The notes under the pieces are model-generated. The model did not search any database, was not told where the DNA came from, and was given only the letters and a program-made list of their open reading frames with translations. DNA of 64,000 bases from Beijerinckia sp. 28-YEA-48 (GTDB lineage Bacteria > Pseudomonadota > Alphaproteobacteria > Rhizobiales > Beijerinckiaceae), in assembly GCF_900104955.1 (NCBI RefSeq), contig NZ_FNSI01000001.1:1646001-1710000 (forward strand). The letters are read 5' to 3'. Of the stretch, positions 51,243-60,058 are shown one piece after another (within the stretch, counting starts at the first letter, position 1; each line of letters starts with the position of its first letter). A program made the translations under genes and the position numbers.

Positions 51243-52085
51243 ATGATGCTCGCCGAGACCATCGCTACCACCCCTCCCGTGACGCCTGCGCAGGCCACCG
51301 CCGAAGCGCAGATCATCGGGCGCCACATCGCCGTCGACTTCGACCATTCGGGTCGACGCCAACGCGTGCTGCAGAGCGTCAATATCGCCATTCCCCGTGG
51401 CAGTTTCGTCTCCCTGATCGGCCCGTCTGGCTGTGGCAAGAGCACGCTGCTGAAAGTTCTGGCCGGGCTCGTCATGCCCACCGAAGGATCGGTGACGGTT
51501 GACGGCATCGCGCCGGAAGAAGCGGCCAAGAACCGCATCATCGGCCTGGTTTTCCAGGAAGCGACTTTGCTGCCGTGGAAGAATGCCATCGAGAACGCCG
51601 CCTTTCTGTTGATGACGGCGGATGAATCCATCGCCAAATCGGAAGCTTTCGGCCGCGCTGAAGCGATGCTGAAACTTGTCGGCCTTGTCGGCGCCGAAAA
51701 GAAAATGCCTTCGCAGCTATCGGGCGGCATGAAGCAGCGCGTCGCCATCGCCCGCGCTCTAGCGCTCGATCCGCAAGTGCTGTTGATGGATGAGCCGTTC
51801 GGCGCGCTTGATGCCATCACCCGTGAAGAGATGAGCGAGTGCCTGCTCGACATCTGGGAGCGCACCGGCAAGACCATCGTGCTCGTCACCCATTCCATCG
51901 ATGAAGCGGTCTTTCTCTCCAATGAAGTGCATGTGATGGGCACCGGCCCCGCCCGCATCATCGAGACCTTGCCGATCACCGTGGCGCGGCCACGCGGCGA
52001 GGACAGTTATTCGGAACCCGCGTTCAAGGCTGCCGAGAAGCGCCTGCGCGGCCTGTTGATCGAAAGCCACAGGAGGACGTCGTGA
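51243..52085 (+). CDS. ABC transporter ATPase (SsuB/TauB-like)
   Basis: A 280-residue ABC ATPase: Walker A GPSGCGKST near 58-66, Q-loop FQEATLLPW, signature LSGGMKQRVAIA, Walker B LLMDEPFGALD and the switch His in VTHSIDEA. Sequence type matches the nitrate/sulfonate/taurine importers. It powers import with the permease at 52082 and the binding protein at 52952. Its stop overlaps the permease start. The substrate is probably an aromatic or other organic acid given the operon. Confidence 0.93.
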   Translation: MMLAETIATTPPVTPAQATAEAQIIGRHIAVDFDHSGRRQRVLQSVNIAIPRGSFVSLIGPSGCGKSTLLKVLAGLVMPTEGSVTVDGIAPEEAAKNRIIGLVFQEATLLPWKNAIENAAFLLMTADESIAKSEAFGRAEAMLKLVGLVGAEKKMPSQLSGGMKQRVAIARALALDPQVLLMDEPFGALDAITREEMSECLLDIWERTGKTIVLVTHSIDEAVFLSNEVHVMGTGPARIIETLPITVARPRGEDSYSEPAFKAAEKRLRGLLIESHRRTS

Positions 52086-52906
52086 CGGAAGCGGTGCAGA
52101 GCGGCGTGTCTCCCGCCCGATCCGAAAAGGTGCGCAAGCCGCTGCCGGATTTCATCCCGGCGATGGCGCTGATGATCGCCGCGCTGCTGCTATGGGAATT
52201 GGGCGTGCGCCTGTTCCAGGTGCCGGAATTCGTCGTGCCGGCGCCAAGCGCCGTGCTGCGCTCGCTGATCGAGAGCCGCTATCACCTGATGATGGCGGCG
52301 AAGGTGACGGCGATCGAAGTGCTCGTCGGCTTCATTCTCTCGGCGATTGTCGGCATCGCCGTAGCGCTGATCATCGCCCGGTTCGAACGGTTTGGCCGAG
52401 CACTCTATCCATTGATCGTCCTGTTCCAGAACGTGCCGAAGGTGGCGCTGGCACCGATCTTCATCCTCTGGTTTGGCTACGACCTGGCGCCGAAACTGCT
52501 GCTGATCGTCGTCATCGCCTTTTTCCCCGTGACCATCGACATGCTGGCTGGCTTGCAGTCGGTTGAATCGTCCTTCGTCTCGCTGATGAAGTCGGTTGGC
52601 GCCAATCAGAACAAGATCATGATGCGGGTGCGCATTCCCCATGCCCTGCCGCATCTGTTTGCCGGCCTGAAAGTGGCCATCACCTTTAGCGTCATCGGCG
52701 CTATCGTCGGCGAGTTCGCCGGCGCCAACGCGGGCCTCGGCTATGTGATCCAGTTCGCCTCGACGCAATTGGACACGCCGCTGGTCTTCTCCGCCCTGTT
52801 CGTCATCTCGGTGCTCGGCCTTGCCTTCTACTACGTGGTGGAACTGGCCGAACGGATCCTCGTGCCGTGGGCGCCGAAATACGACACGAGGCAACGTTCT
52901 CACTGA
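52082..52906 (+). CDS. ABC transporter permease (SsuC/TauC-like)
   Basis: A 274-residue permease of the binding-protein-dependent class with about six helices. The EAA loop region is VESSFVSLMKSVGANQNKIM followed by VRIPHALPHLFAGLKV. The start GTG at 52082 overlaps the ATPase stop (GTGA). It forms the channel of the importer with the ATPase and binding protein. Confidence 0.93.
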   Translation: MTEAVQSGVSPARSEKVRKPLPDFIPAMALMIAALLLWELGVRLFQVPEFVVPAPSAVLRSLIESRYHLMMAAKVTAIEVLVGFILSAIVGIAVALIIARFERFGRALYPLIVLFQNVPKVALAPIFILWFGYDLAPKLLLIVVIAFFPVTIDMLAGLQSVESSFVSLMKSVGANQNKIMMRVRIPHALPHLFAGLKVAITFSVIGAIVGEFAGANAGLGYVIQFASTQLDTPLVFSALFVISVLGLAFYYVVELAERILVPWAPKYDTRQRSH

Positions 52907-52951
52907 TCAAAACAAGAAACCCCACCCAAACTGAACCAGAGGACCAGACCT

Positions 52952-53953
52952 ATGAGAAGATTAGCGTTCGCCGCCCTCCTCGTTGTCACCGGCTCGGCCG
53001 CTGAGGCTGCCGACAAGGTCAGCGTGCAGCTCGACTATGTGGTGCGTGGCAATCATGCGATGTTCTTTGTCGCTCAGGAAAAGGGTTACTACGCCAAGAA
53101 CGGCATCGAGGTGACGGCGATCCAGAAGGGCACGGGCTCGCCCAACGCCATGCGGCTCGTCGGCAATGGCAATGCCGAATTCGGCTTCGGCGATCTGCCG
53201 ACGCTGGCCGTGTCGCGCTCGCAGAACGTGCCGGTGGTGGCGCTCGCCGCCGTCAACCAGCACAGCCCACTCGCCATGCTGTCGCTGTCCAGCAAAAACA
53301 AGCTAACCAAGCCGTCGGATCTCAAGGGCCTCAACATCGGCGTGCAGCCGTCTGGCTCGACCTATGTGTTCCTCAAGGCCTTTCTCGCCGTCAATGGCAT
53401 GTCGCTCAATGACATCAAGCAGAGCACGGTGACACCGCCCTACGAGAATTATCTGCTACTGGGCCGCGTCGATGCGGTGCCTGGCTATATCGACGCCGAA
53501 GTGCCGGAGCTGGAAGCCAAGGCCGGCGGCCCGGGCTCGTTGTCGATCATGCAGGGCTCGGATTTCGGCTATAAGGTCTATGGCTCGGGACTGTTCACCA
53601 CCGAGAAGATGATCGCCGAAAAGAGCGATGTGGTACAGCGTTTCGTCAACGCCTATATGCAGGCCTTCGCCGACGTGGCGAACAACCCGTCCGAGGCCGC
53701 CGACATCATTATCAAGGCCAATCCGGAATATGCCAGCCGCAAAACCGTTCTAGTGCAGCAGATCGAAGCCGACGTGGGCCACAGCTTCTTCAGCGACGAC
53801 ACCAAGGCCAATGGTCTGGGCTGGATGACCGAGGCGGTCTGGGCCTCGACGATCAAGACCCTGGTCGATCAGGAAGTGATGAAGCAGTCGATCCCAGCCG
53901 CCTCCGCCTTCAACGACAAATATCTCAAAGGCGCCAATCCGCTGAAGCGGTAG
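52952..53953 (+). CDS. ABC transporter substrate-binding protein (NMT1/SsuA-like)
   Basis: A 333-residue periplasmic protein with signal peptide (RRLAFAALLVVTGSAAEA). The mature part has VQLDYVVRGNHAMFFVAQEK, then GYYAKNGIEVTAIQKGTGSP and the FGDLPTLAVSRSQNVPVVAL hinge region, the NMT1/THI5-like type II binding fold. It feeds the ABC importer encoded upstream. No gene partner is missing, so the importer is complete. Ligand unknown, perhaps a hydroxybenzoate. Confidence 0.92.
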   Translation: MRRLAFAALLVVTGSAAEAADKVSVQLDYVVRGNHAMFFVAQEKGYYAKNGIEVTAIQKGTGSPNAMRLVGNGNAEFGFGDLPTLAVSRSQNVPVVALAAVNQHSPLAMLSLSSKNKLTKPSDLKGLNIGVQPSGSTYVFLKAFLAVNGMSLNDIKQSTVTPPYENYLLLGRVDAVPGYIDAEVPELEAKAGGPGSLSIMQGSDFGYKVYGSGLFTTEKMIAEKSDVVQRFVNAYMQAFADVANNPSEAADIIIKANPEYASRKTVLVQQIEADVGHSFFSDDTKANGLGWMTEAVWASTIKTLVDQEVMKQSIPAASAFNDKYLKGANPLKR

Positions 53954-53980
53954 GCACCGAACAACTAGAGGAGACTACCC

Positions 53981-54610
53981 ATGATCCGTGTTCTTGGCCG
54001 GCAGACCTCCGGCAATGTGCAGAAAGTCCTGTTCTTCCTCGAAGAGGTGGGCGTGCCTTATGTGCGCGAGGATTACGGCCGTCAATTCGGCAATACCAAC
54101 ACCGACGATTATCGCGCGCTCAATCCCAACATGAAGGTACCGACGCTGGTCGACGGCGACGTCACCGCCTGGGAATCGCACACGATCCTGCGCTATCTCG
54201 CGGCTTTGCATAAGCCGGAATTCACCGGCGCGACGCCGGCCGAGAAAACCCAGGTCGAGCGTTGGATGGATTGGCATCTCGGTTCGCTGAACGCGCCTTA
54301 TCTCGCCGTGTTCCGCGATGCCAAGAAGCCGGAAGCCGAACGTAGCGCCGATTTCGCCGCCCAAGCGGCCGATCTCGTCGCCCAGATGAAGATCCTAGAC
54401 GGCGCCTTGGCTGGCAAGGACTGGCTGGCTCTTGGCCGCCTGACGCTCGCCGACTTCGCCATGGCCAGCGTCGCCAAGCGCTGCCTGGAATTCCCGATCG
54501 AGAAACCGGCACTGCCGAACCTGACGCGCTGGATGAAGGCCATCGAAGAACGCCCGGCCTTCCAGGTGGCCATCGGCAGCAAGCCGAGCACGATCGCCAA
54601 GGCGGCGTAA
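53981..54610 (+). CDS. Glutathione S-transferase family protein
   Basis: A 209-residue GST with the thioredoxin-like N-domain (IRVLGRQTSGNVQKVLFFLE, NPNMKVPTLVDGD, WESHTILRYLA) and a helical C-domain. ES before HTILRY binds glutathione. In gentisate pathways a GST-type maleylpyruvate isomerase acts after ring cleavage, so this gene may fill that role, but the sequence does not prove it. AGAGG-type site and the short gap (27 bp) tie it to the ABC genes. A perfect terminator follows. Confidence 0.9.
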   Translation: MIRVLGRQTSGNVQKVLFFLEEVGVPYVREDYGRQFGNTNTDDYRALNPNMKVPTLVDGDVTAWESHTILRYLAALHKPEFTGATPAEKTQVERWMDWHLGSLNAPYLAVFRDAKKPEAERSADFAAQAADLVAQMKILDGALAGKDWLALGRLTLADFAMASVAKRCLEFPIEKPALPNLTRWMKAIEERPAFQVAIGSKPSTIAKAA

Positions 54611-54616
54611 TCTTGA

Positions 54617-54650
54617 GGGCGCGCCGCGGGAGGCGCGCCCTTTTCTGCTT
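54617..54650 (+). terminator. Intrinsic terminator after the GST gene
   Basis: GGGCGCGCC (54617-54625), loop GCGGGA, GGCGCGCCC (54632-54640), then TTTTCTGCTTT. A perfect 9-bp stem with T tail ends the gentisate-like operon; the GMC gene downstream needs its own promoter or read-through. Confidence 0.9.
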
Positions 54651-54668
54651 TCAGGGAGAGACCGGGCC

Positions 54669-56288
54669 GTGGCCGGCGACCAGTTCGACTATGTGATCAT
54701 CGGCGCTGGCTCTGCCGGCTGCACGCTCGCCAACCGCCTGTCGGCTGATCCTCATCTCAAGGTTCTCGTGCTCGAAGCCGGTGGCTGGGACAGGCATCCC
54801 TTCATCAAGCTTCCGCTCGGCTGGGGCAAGGTACTGCGCGACCGCATCTATGACTGGGGCTATGACGGCGAGCCGCAGCAGACGATGGGCGGACGCCGGG
54901 TCGAGTGTGCGCGTGGCAAAGTGGTCGGCGGCTCGTCCTCGATCAATGCCATGGCCTATGTGCGTGGCAATCGCGGCGACTATGATCGCTGGTCCTCTTA
55001 TGGCCTCGATGGCTGGTCCTACGAGAACGTGCTGCCCTATTTCCGTAAGCAGGAGAATTGGGAAGGCGGCGCCAACGCCTATCGCGGCGCCGGCGGTCCT
55101 CTCTCAACACGCAAGGCGCGCTATCAGGACCCGCTGGTCGAAGCCTATTTCGCCGCAACCGCCGCGGCCGGCTACGAGCAGAACGAGGATTATAACGGCG
55201 CGCGCCAAGATGGCTTCTCGCGCATGCAGATGACCATCCGCAACGGCTGGCGCGAGAGCGCCGCCACCGCCTATCTGCATCCGGTTCTGCGCCGCCCCAA
55301 TCTGCAGATCCGCGTCAAGGCACAGGTAACGCGTATTCTGTTCGAGGGCACGCGCGCCGTCGGCGTCGAATATGTGCAGGACGGCCAGCTGCATCAGGTG
55401 TGCGCCGACAGCGAGGTCATTCTGTCCGGCGGGTCGATCAATTCGCCGCAAACTTTGCAACTGTCCGGCATCGGCGATCCGGAACTGCTGGCCGCCCACA
55501 AGATACCCGTCAAGGCCGCCCTGCCCGGCGTCGGCCGCAATCTGCAGGATCACGCCGCCGCTTTACTCATTTACGGCCGTGGCGACACCAGCCCGCTTCT
55601 GCGCAACATGCGCTATGACCGTGTCGCGCTGGGCGCCCTGCAGGGCTATGCCTTCGGCACCGGCTTCATGAGCGATCTGCCGGGCGGCATCACCGGCTTC
55701 GTCAAGACCGACACGGCGAAAGCCCTGCCCGACATCCAGCTGCTGTTCATCGCCGGCTCTTTGGCAGCCAATCCCTACCTGCCGCCGTTCCAGAAACCTT
55801 TCGCCGACAGTTTCGCCTGCCGCATCGTGCTGCTGCGGCCGGAGAGCCGTGGCACGGTGAAGATCGCCTCCGCCGATCCGTTGGCGCACCCCAAGATCGA
55901 CATGGGCCTGCTCTCCACCACCAACGACTGGACGGTGCTGCGCCAGGGCATCAACCTGTTCCGCGATCTGGCGCGCCGGCCCGAGCTGAAAGACTTCGTG
56001 TCGCGCGAGATCGGCCCCGACGCCAGCGTCAAGGACGATGCCGCCCTGGAAGCCTATGTCCGCAACACCGCCGTCACTGCGCATCATCCGGCTGGCACCT
56101 GCAAGATGGGAGCTGCCAGCGACGAGATGGCGGTGGTCGACGGCGCCCTGCGCGTGCGTGGTGTCGAGGGACTGCGCGTCGTCGATGCCTCGGTTTTCCC
56201 CGATCTTGTCGGCGGCAACATCAACGCGCCAACCATCATGATCGCCGAGCGCGCCGCCGATCTCATTCTCGGCCGCGTGCCGTCATAG
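54669..56288 (+). CDS. GMC family oxidoreductase (choline-dehydrogenase-like)
   Basis: A 539-residue flavoprotein. The FAD site is DYVIIGAGSAGCTLANRLS at the start; GKVVGGSSSINAMAYVRGN is the GMC signature 1 and GGSINSPQTLQLSGIG signature 2. The C-terminal active-site stretch is HHPAGTCKMG and INAPTIMIAERAAD. Such enzymes oxidise primary or secondary alcohols. The start is GTG at 54669. A terminator lies before it, so it may be under separate control. It ends over the LysR gene stop by 6 bp. Substrate not known. Confidence 0.93.
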   Translation: MAGDQFDYVIIGAGSAGCTLANRLSADPHLKVLVLEAGGWDRHPFIKLPLGWGKVLRDRIYDWGYDGEPQQTMGGRRVECARGKVVGGSSSINAMAYVRGNRGDYDRWSSYGLDGWSYENVLPYFRKQENWEGGANAYRGAGGPLSTRKARYQDPLVEAYFAATAAAGYEQNEDYNGARQDGFSRMQMTIRNGWRESAATAYLHPVLRRPNLQIRVKAQVTRILFEGTRAVGVEYVQDGQLHQVCADSEVILSGGSINSPQTLQLSGIGDPELLAAHKIPVKAALPGVGRNLQDHAAALLIYGRGDTSPLLRNMRYDRVALGALQGYAFGTGFMSDLPGGITGFVKTDTAKALPDIQLLFIAGSLAANPYLPPFQKPFADSFACRIVLLRPESRGTVKIASADPLAHPKIDMGLLSTTNDWTVLRQGINLFRDLARRPELKDFVSREIGPDASVKDDAALEAYVRNTAVTAHHPAGTCKMGAASDEMAVVDGALRVRGVEGLRVVDASVFPDLVGGNINAPTIMIAERAADLILGRVPS

Positions 56289-57251
56289 CTGGTCGTCGCA
56301 CCAGCGGCTGAAGAAGCGCAGGAACGTGCGTACGCGACGCGGCGCGAAGCGCGCATTGGGAATGACGGCGTAGACCGGCCGCTGGCGAATATCATATGCG
56401 GCCAGAAGCGGCTCCAACAGACCACTCTCCAGGTCAGCCTTGACAAAATAGAGCGGCAGCTGGGCGATCCCGACGCCGGCAATCGCGGCCTGCCGGATCG
56501 CCTGGACGCTGGCCGCCGAAAAGCGGCCGGACACTTTGACGGACTGGCCATTGGTGAAGCGCCAAATTCGATCCGGCGCGAGACGCGGATGCAAAAGGCA
56601 ATTGTGCGACGACAGGTCCTCAATGCTTTGCGGACGCCCGGCCTCCTTGATGTAGGCCGGGGCGGCGCACGTCGCCCAGCGCATCCAGCCAACCCGCCGC
56701 GCCACCACCGCCGAGTCCGCCGGAATCTCCCAAAGCCGAATGGCGATATCGACATCGCCATCGACGCCGCCGAAAGAATGCGAAGCTGAATCGCTGAGCA
56801 GCATCGTCACCTCGAGGCCGGGGTGCGATCGGATGAACTCAGCCAGAAAAGCGGCGAAGCTTCCGGCTCCAAACGCGCGCGGCACCAGCAGGCGCAAATG
56901 CCCCATCGGGTCGGTCTGGCTATCGCGAATGCTGGCCTCAGCCTCGTCGAGATCGGCAATCAGACGCGTACAGAGATTGAAATAGCTTTCGCCAACCTCC
57001 GTGAGGGCCAGCCGCCGTGTGGTTCGGCGCAGCAGTTCGGCGCCGAGGCTCTGCTCCAGATCCTGAATATGTTTGGTCACAGCAGCGCGTGACGCCCCAA
57101 GTTCCGCAGCTGCGTTGCGAAAGCTCCCGGCCTTCACCACACGCACGAAGGTTTTCATCGCCCGCAACCGATCCATCCAGGCAAGATTGTTCACATTTTC
57201 TGAATTGTCGAGTCGTGTTTCATTATCTTGTTTAGATTCCGCGGCTCCCAT
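56283..57251 (-). CDS. LysR family transcriptional regulator
   Basis: A 322-residue LTTR with the HTH near residues 31-75 (MKTFVRVVKAGSFRNAAAEL and GASRAAVTKHIQDLE), and an effector domain (RLLVPRAFGAGSF, DVDIAIRLWEIPADS, LLHPRLAPDRIWRF). The first 25 residues are not typical; a second ATG at 57176 (MDRLRAMKTF) is a good alternative start and the upstream ATG has only a close AAGG. It is divergent from the DUF1330 gene and convergent with the GMC gene. It likely controls DUF1330, Bug and oxygenase genes. Effector unknown. Confidence 0.92.
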   Translation of the reverse strand: MGAAESKQDNETRLDNSENVNNLAWMDRLRAMKTFVRVVKAGSFRNAAAELGASRAAVTKHIQDLEQSLGAELLRRTTRRLALTEVGESYFNLCTRLIADLDEAEASIRDSQTDPMGHLRLLVPRAFGAGSFAAFLAEFIRSHPGLEVTMLLSDSASHSFGGVDGDVDIAIRLWEIPADSAVVARRVGWMRWATCAAPAYIKEAGRPQSIEDLSSHNCLLHPRLAPDRIWRFTNGQSVKVSGRFSAASVQAIRQAAIAGVGIAQLPLYFVKADLESGLLEPLLAAYDIRQRPVYAVIPNARFAPRRVRTFLRFFSRWCDDQL

Positions 57252-57285
57252 AACCTTCTAAAAAATAAGCCTGGGAAGGAAACAG

Positions 57286-57567
57286 ATGCCGGCCTATGTC
57301 ATTGGTGAAGCTGAAATTCTTCATCCTGAACGCATGCAGCCCTATAGTATCGCGGTGGCCAAGGCCGTGGCGCTGCACGGCGGCAAATATCTAGCCCGTG
57401 GCTCGGTTCCTGAAACACTGGAGGGAGCCGGCGGCCACAAATTCCTGCTCATCGAATTTCCCGACCGACAGACGGCGCGCAACTGGTTCGCTTCCCCAGA
57501 ATATCAAGCCGCAAAGCAGCTTCGCTTGGGCAACTCGAACCTGCGGCTGCTGCTGATCGACGGCTAG
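57286..57567 (+). CDS. DUF1330 family protein
   Basis: A 93-residue protein with the DUF1330 pattern: AYVIGEAEILHPERMQPYSI, GGKYLARGS, FLLIEFPDRQTARNWFASPE, YQAAKQLR. Homologues belong to the dimeric alpha+beta barrel superfamily; function is unknown. GGAAGG lies upstream of the ATG. First gene of a plus-strand unit with the Bug protein (20 bp) and oxygenase genes. Confidence 0.9.
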   Translation: MPAYVIGEAEILHPERMQPYSIAVAKAVALHGGKYLARGSVPETLEGAGGHKFLLIEFPDRQTARNWFASPEYQAAKQLRLGNSNLRLLLIDG

Positions 57568-57587
57568 ATTTCATGGAGATTGGGCAC

Positions 57588-58658
57588 ATGGCGCATCGAC
57601 CCGCATATCGCCTCCTGGCACAGCTCCCTGCTCTGGCTGCGCTCACTGCGATGACCACGTTGGCGCTGCCTGCACGCGCTCAGCCGAATTTCTACGCCAA
57701 TAAGCAGATCAGCGTGATCATCTCCCACGCCGCCGGCTCGCCCTATGATTCCTTCGCGCGCCTGGTGATCCGATACTATGGCAAGCACATTCCCGGTAAT
57801 CCGACGTTGGTGCCGCAAAACATGCCCGGCGCCGTCGGCATGATCGCGCTCAACACGCTCTACAATCGTGCGCCACGCGACGGCACCACAATCGCCCAAG
57901 CCGGCAAAAGCGTTGTTCTCGAGCCGCTCTTTGGCAATGAATTGGCGCGCTTCGATCCATTGAAACTGAACTGGATCGGCAGCGGCCAGGCCGACGTCAG
58001 CTTATGTTTCAGCCGCCTCGACAGTCCGATCAAGACGATTGAGGACGCACGGCGCCAACAGGTTCTGGTCGGCGGCACCGGACCGACCGGCGACAGCAAT
58101 TTCATCTCGCATCTGGTCAATCAGCTGCTCGGCACCAAACTGAAGCCGATTCTCGGCTATCCCGACACCCCCAATGTCGCGCTCGCCATGGAGCGCGGCG
58201 AACTCGATGGCGGTTGCGGCTACACGTCGACCACACTGCGCGCCGCTCGGCCTCAATGGTTTGACGGCAAGTCCATCAATATTTTTCTGCAAGCCAGTCT
58301 GAAACGCACCACCGGCTTCCCCGACATCCCATCCCTGGGCGAACTCGTCACCGACAAGAAGGATCGCGAGGCGCTCGAGGTGGCGATCAGCACCGACCCG
58401 TTGGTGCGCACCTTCGTGGCGCCGCCCGGAGTTCCCGCCGAGCGGGTCGAAACCCTGCGCAGCGCCTTCATGGCCACGATGAAGGATGCCGATTTCATCG
58501 CCGATGCGACAAAGGCGCAATTCGACATCACCGCGACCAGCGGCGCGGCTGTGAAAGCCCTCGTCGAAAAGCTCTACGCCAGCCCGCAGGACGCGGTGCA
58601 AAGGATCATCGAAATTCGCAAGATCGCCAGCAACACGTCACCCGGTCCGACACGATAA
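57588..58658 (+). CDS. Bug/TctC family periplasmic substrate-binding protein
   Basis: A 356-residue protein with signal peptide (starts MAHRPAYRLLAQLPALAALT, cleaved after ARA) and Bug motifs ISVIISHAAGSPYDSFARLV, NMPGAVGMIALN and APRDGTTIAQAGKS. The ATG at 57588 has GGAG nine bases upstream and is preferred over ATG 57573. It belongs to the same GSPYD branch as the gene at 19196. It binds a carboxylic ligand, with no TctAB partner in the window, and precedes a 2-oxoglutarate oxygenase gene (25 bp). Confidence 0.9.
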   Translation: MAHRPAYRLLAQLPALAALTAMTTLALPARAQPNFYANKQISVIISHAAGSPYDSFARLVIRYYGKHIPGNPTLVPQNMPGAVGMIALNTLYNRAPRDGTTIAQAGKSVVLEPLFGNELARFDPLKLNWIGSGQADVSLCFSRLDSPIKTIEDARRQQVLVGGTGPTGDSNFISHLVNQLLGTKLKPILGYPDTPNVALAMERGELDGGCGYTSTTLRAARPQWFDGKSINIFLQASLKRTTGFPDIPSLGELVTDKKDREALEVAISTDPLVRTFVAPPGVPAERVETLRSAFMATMKDADFIADATKAQFDITATSGAAVKALVEKLYASPQDAVQRIIEIRKIASNTSPGPTR

Positions 58659-58683
58659 CCCGTCTCATACAGGAAGAACGCCC

Positions 58684-59700
58684 ATGCTCCCGACAGTGAA
58701 GCCGCTCGATTTCTCGGAAGTCCCCGTTATCGATCTTGGCCCGATCGCTTCCGGCGGCGATGAAGCGCGGCGCGCCGTCGCCACTGCCATTGCTGAAGCC
58801 TGCGCCCGGGTCGGGTTTTTCTACGTCAAGAACCACGGCGTCGCGAACGAAGATATCGCCGCCATTTTCAAAACCGCCGAAGATTTCCATAACCTGCCGC
58901 TGGACGCCAAGATGGAGGTCTCGGTCACCAAGAACAATCATTTCCAAGGCTATCTGCACGGCAAGACCAAGGGCAACGACCGCAATATTTCCGAGAACCT
59001 ACAGGAAGCCTTTCAGATCAAACGCCCGCTGGCGCCCGACGATCCTGATCTTCTGGCGGGCACGCCGCTGCATGGCCTGATTCCTTGGCCCAGCGCCATG
59101 CCTGATCTGCAGCCGCGCATGATGGCCTATTATGAGAAAGTCGATGCGCTCGGCCGCGAACTGGTAACGCTGTTCGAGATGAGCCTCGATCTGCCGCGCA
59201 AGACCTTCAGCCGTTTCTTTCGCAAAGACATGAACTCACTGCGGCTTTTGCATTACCCGCCGCAAGCGCCCGATGGTCCAGGCGACCACCTTGGCGCGCG
59301 GGCTCATACCGACACGAATGCCTTCACCATCCTGGCGCAGGATGCCAATGGCGGACTGGAAATCCGCAACAAACTCGGCGAATGGGTAGCGGTGCCGCCT
59401 ATTCCCGGCACCTTCGTCGTCAATGTCGGCGAAATCCTGAAAGTATGGACCGATGGCGTCTTTTCTTCGACCGTCCACCGCGTCATCAATCGCTCCGGCC
59501 GCGAACGCTACTCCATTCCTTTTTTCCTCTACCCCACCTACGACGAAGTGATCTATCCGATCATCCGCAATCCCGACCCCGCAAACGTCGCTCCGGAGGA
59601 TTTGCCGACGTCGATGCCGCGCGATCGGCACTTCATTTGGGGAGAGTTCAAAGCCCGCAATTCAGCCCGCATCATTCCGCAAAAAGAAACGGCGAGTTGA
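58684..59700 (+). CDS. 2-oxoglutarate/Fe(II)-dependent oxygenase (isopenicillin-N-synthase-like)
   Basis: A 338-residue oxygenase with the iron triad H208, D210 (AHTDTNAF) and H265 (TVHRVIN), and R275-x-S277 (RERYSI) for the 2-oxoglutarate carboxylate. The N-domain VPVIDLGPIASGG and FFYVKNHGV match the DIOX_N domain. It hydroxylates or oxidises a small organic substrate using O2 and 2-oxoglutarate. It follows the Bug gene by 25 bp and is the last gene of the unit. The substrate may be the same ligand that the Bug protein binds; this is an inference. Confidence 0.92.
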   Translation: MLPTVKPLDFSEVPVIDLGPIASGGDEARRAVATAIAEACARVGFFYVKNHGVANEDIAAIFKTAEDFHNLPLDAKMEVSVTKNNHFQGYLHGKTKGNDRNISENLQEAFQIKRPLAPDDPDLLAGTPLHGLIPWPSAMPDLQPRMMAYYEKVDALGRELVTLFEMSLDLPRKTFSRFFRKDMNSLRLLHYPPQAPDGPGDHLGARAHTDTNAFTILAQDANGGLEIRNKLGEWVAVPPIPGTFVVNVGEILKVWTDGVFSSTVHRVINRSGRERYSIPFFLYPTYDEVIYPIIRNPDPANVAPEDLPTSMPRDRHFIWGEFKARNSARIIPQKETAS

Positions 59701-59717
59701 AGCAGCTTGAAAATGAA

Positions 59718-59747
59718 AACCGCCCCGCGCTGCGGCACGGGACGGTT
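59718..59747 (-). terminator. Terminator of the aceA-DUF4170 transcript
   Basis: AACCGCCCCG (59718-59727) and CGGGACGGTT (59738-59747) pair with one mismatch over a 10-base loop. On the minus strand the tail reads TTTTCATTTTC. It is 57 bp past the stop of the DUF4170 gene. Confidence 0.65.
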
Positions 59748-59804
59748 CTCCGAGACGGCCCTCGGGCTGTGGAACAAAGGCCTCTCGGTTACGCCGCTTG
59801 AGCT

Positions 59805-60020
59805 TTAAGCAGCTTGGCGACGCTGCGCGGGGATCGCAGAGGTGACGATCGAGAAACGCGCGCAGGCTTCGAAGCGGTTGGCCAGCGAACAATCGCGCCA
59901 GACCTTTTGCGCCGCTTCATAATTTTCGAACGGACCGAATGTCTTGCCGGTACCTTCGATGATCTGGCGGAAATCGAGATCGGAGAACTCGCCGCCGACA
60001 ACCCAGAATTGCTCTTGCAT
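59805..60020 (-). CDS. DUF4170 family small protein
   Basis: A 71-residue protein, MQEQFWVVGGEFSDLDFRQI then GTGKTFGPFENYEAAQKVWR, typical of DUF4170, small proteins common in alphaproteobacteria. The ATG at 60020 has AAGGAG eight bases upstream; an ATG at 60044 is upstream but without support. It follows aceA by 38 bp on the same strand, so the two are probably co-transcribed. No function is known. Confidence 0.85.
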   Translation of the reverse strand: MQEQFWVVGGEFSDLDFRQIIEGTGKTFGPFENYEAAQKVWRDCSLANRFEACARFSIVTSAIPAQRRQAA

Positions 60021-60058
60021 GGCATGCTCCTTAAGATTGGACATTGCGTTGAAGGTGA

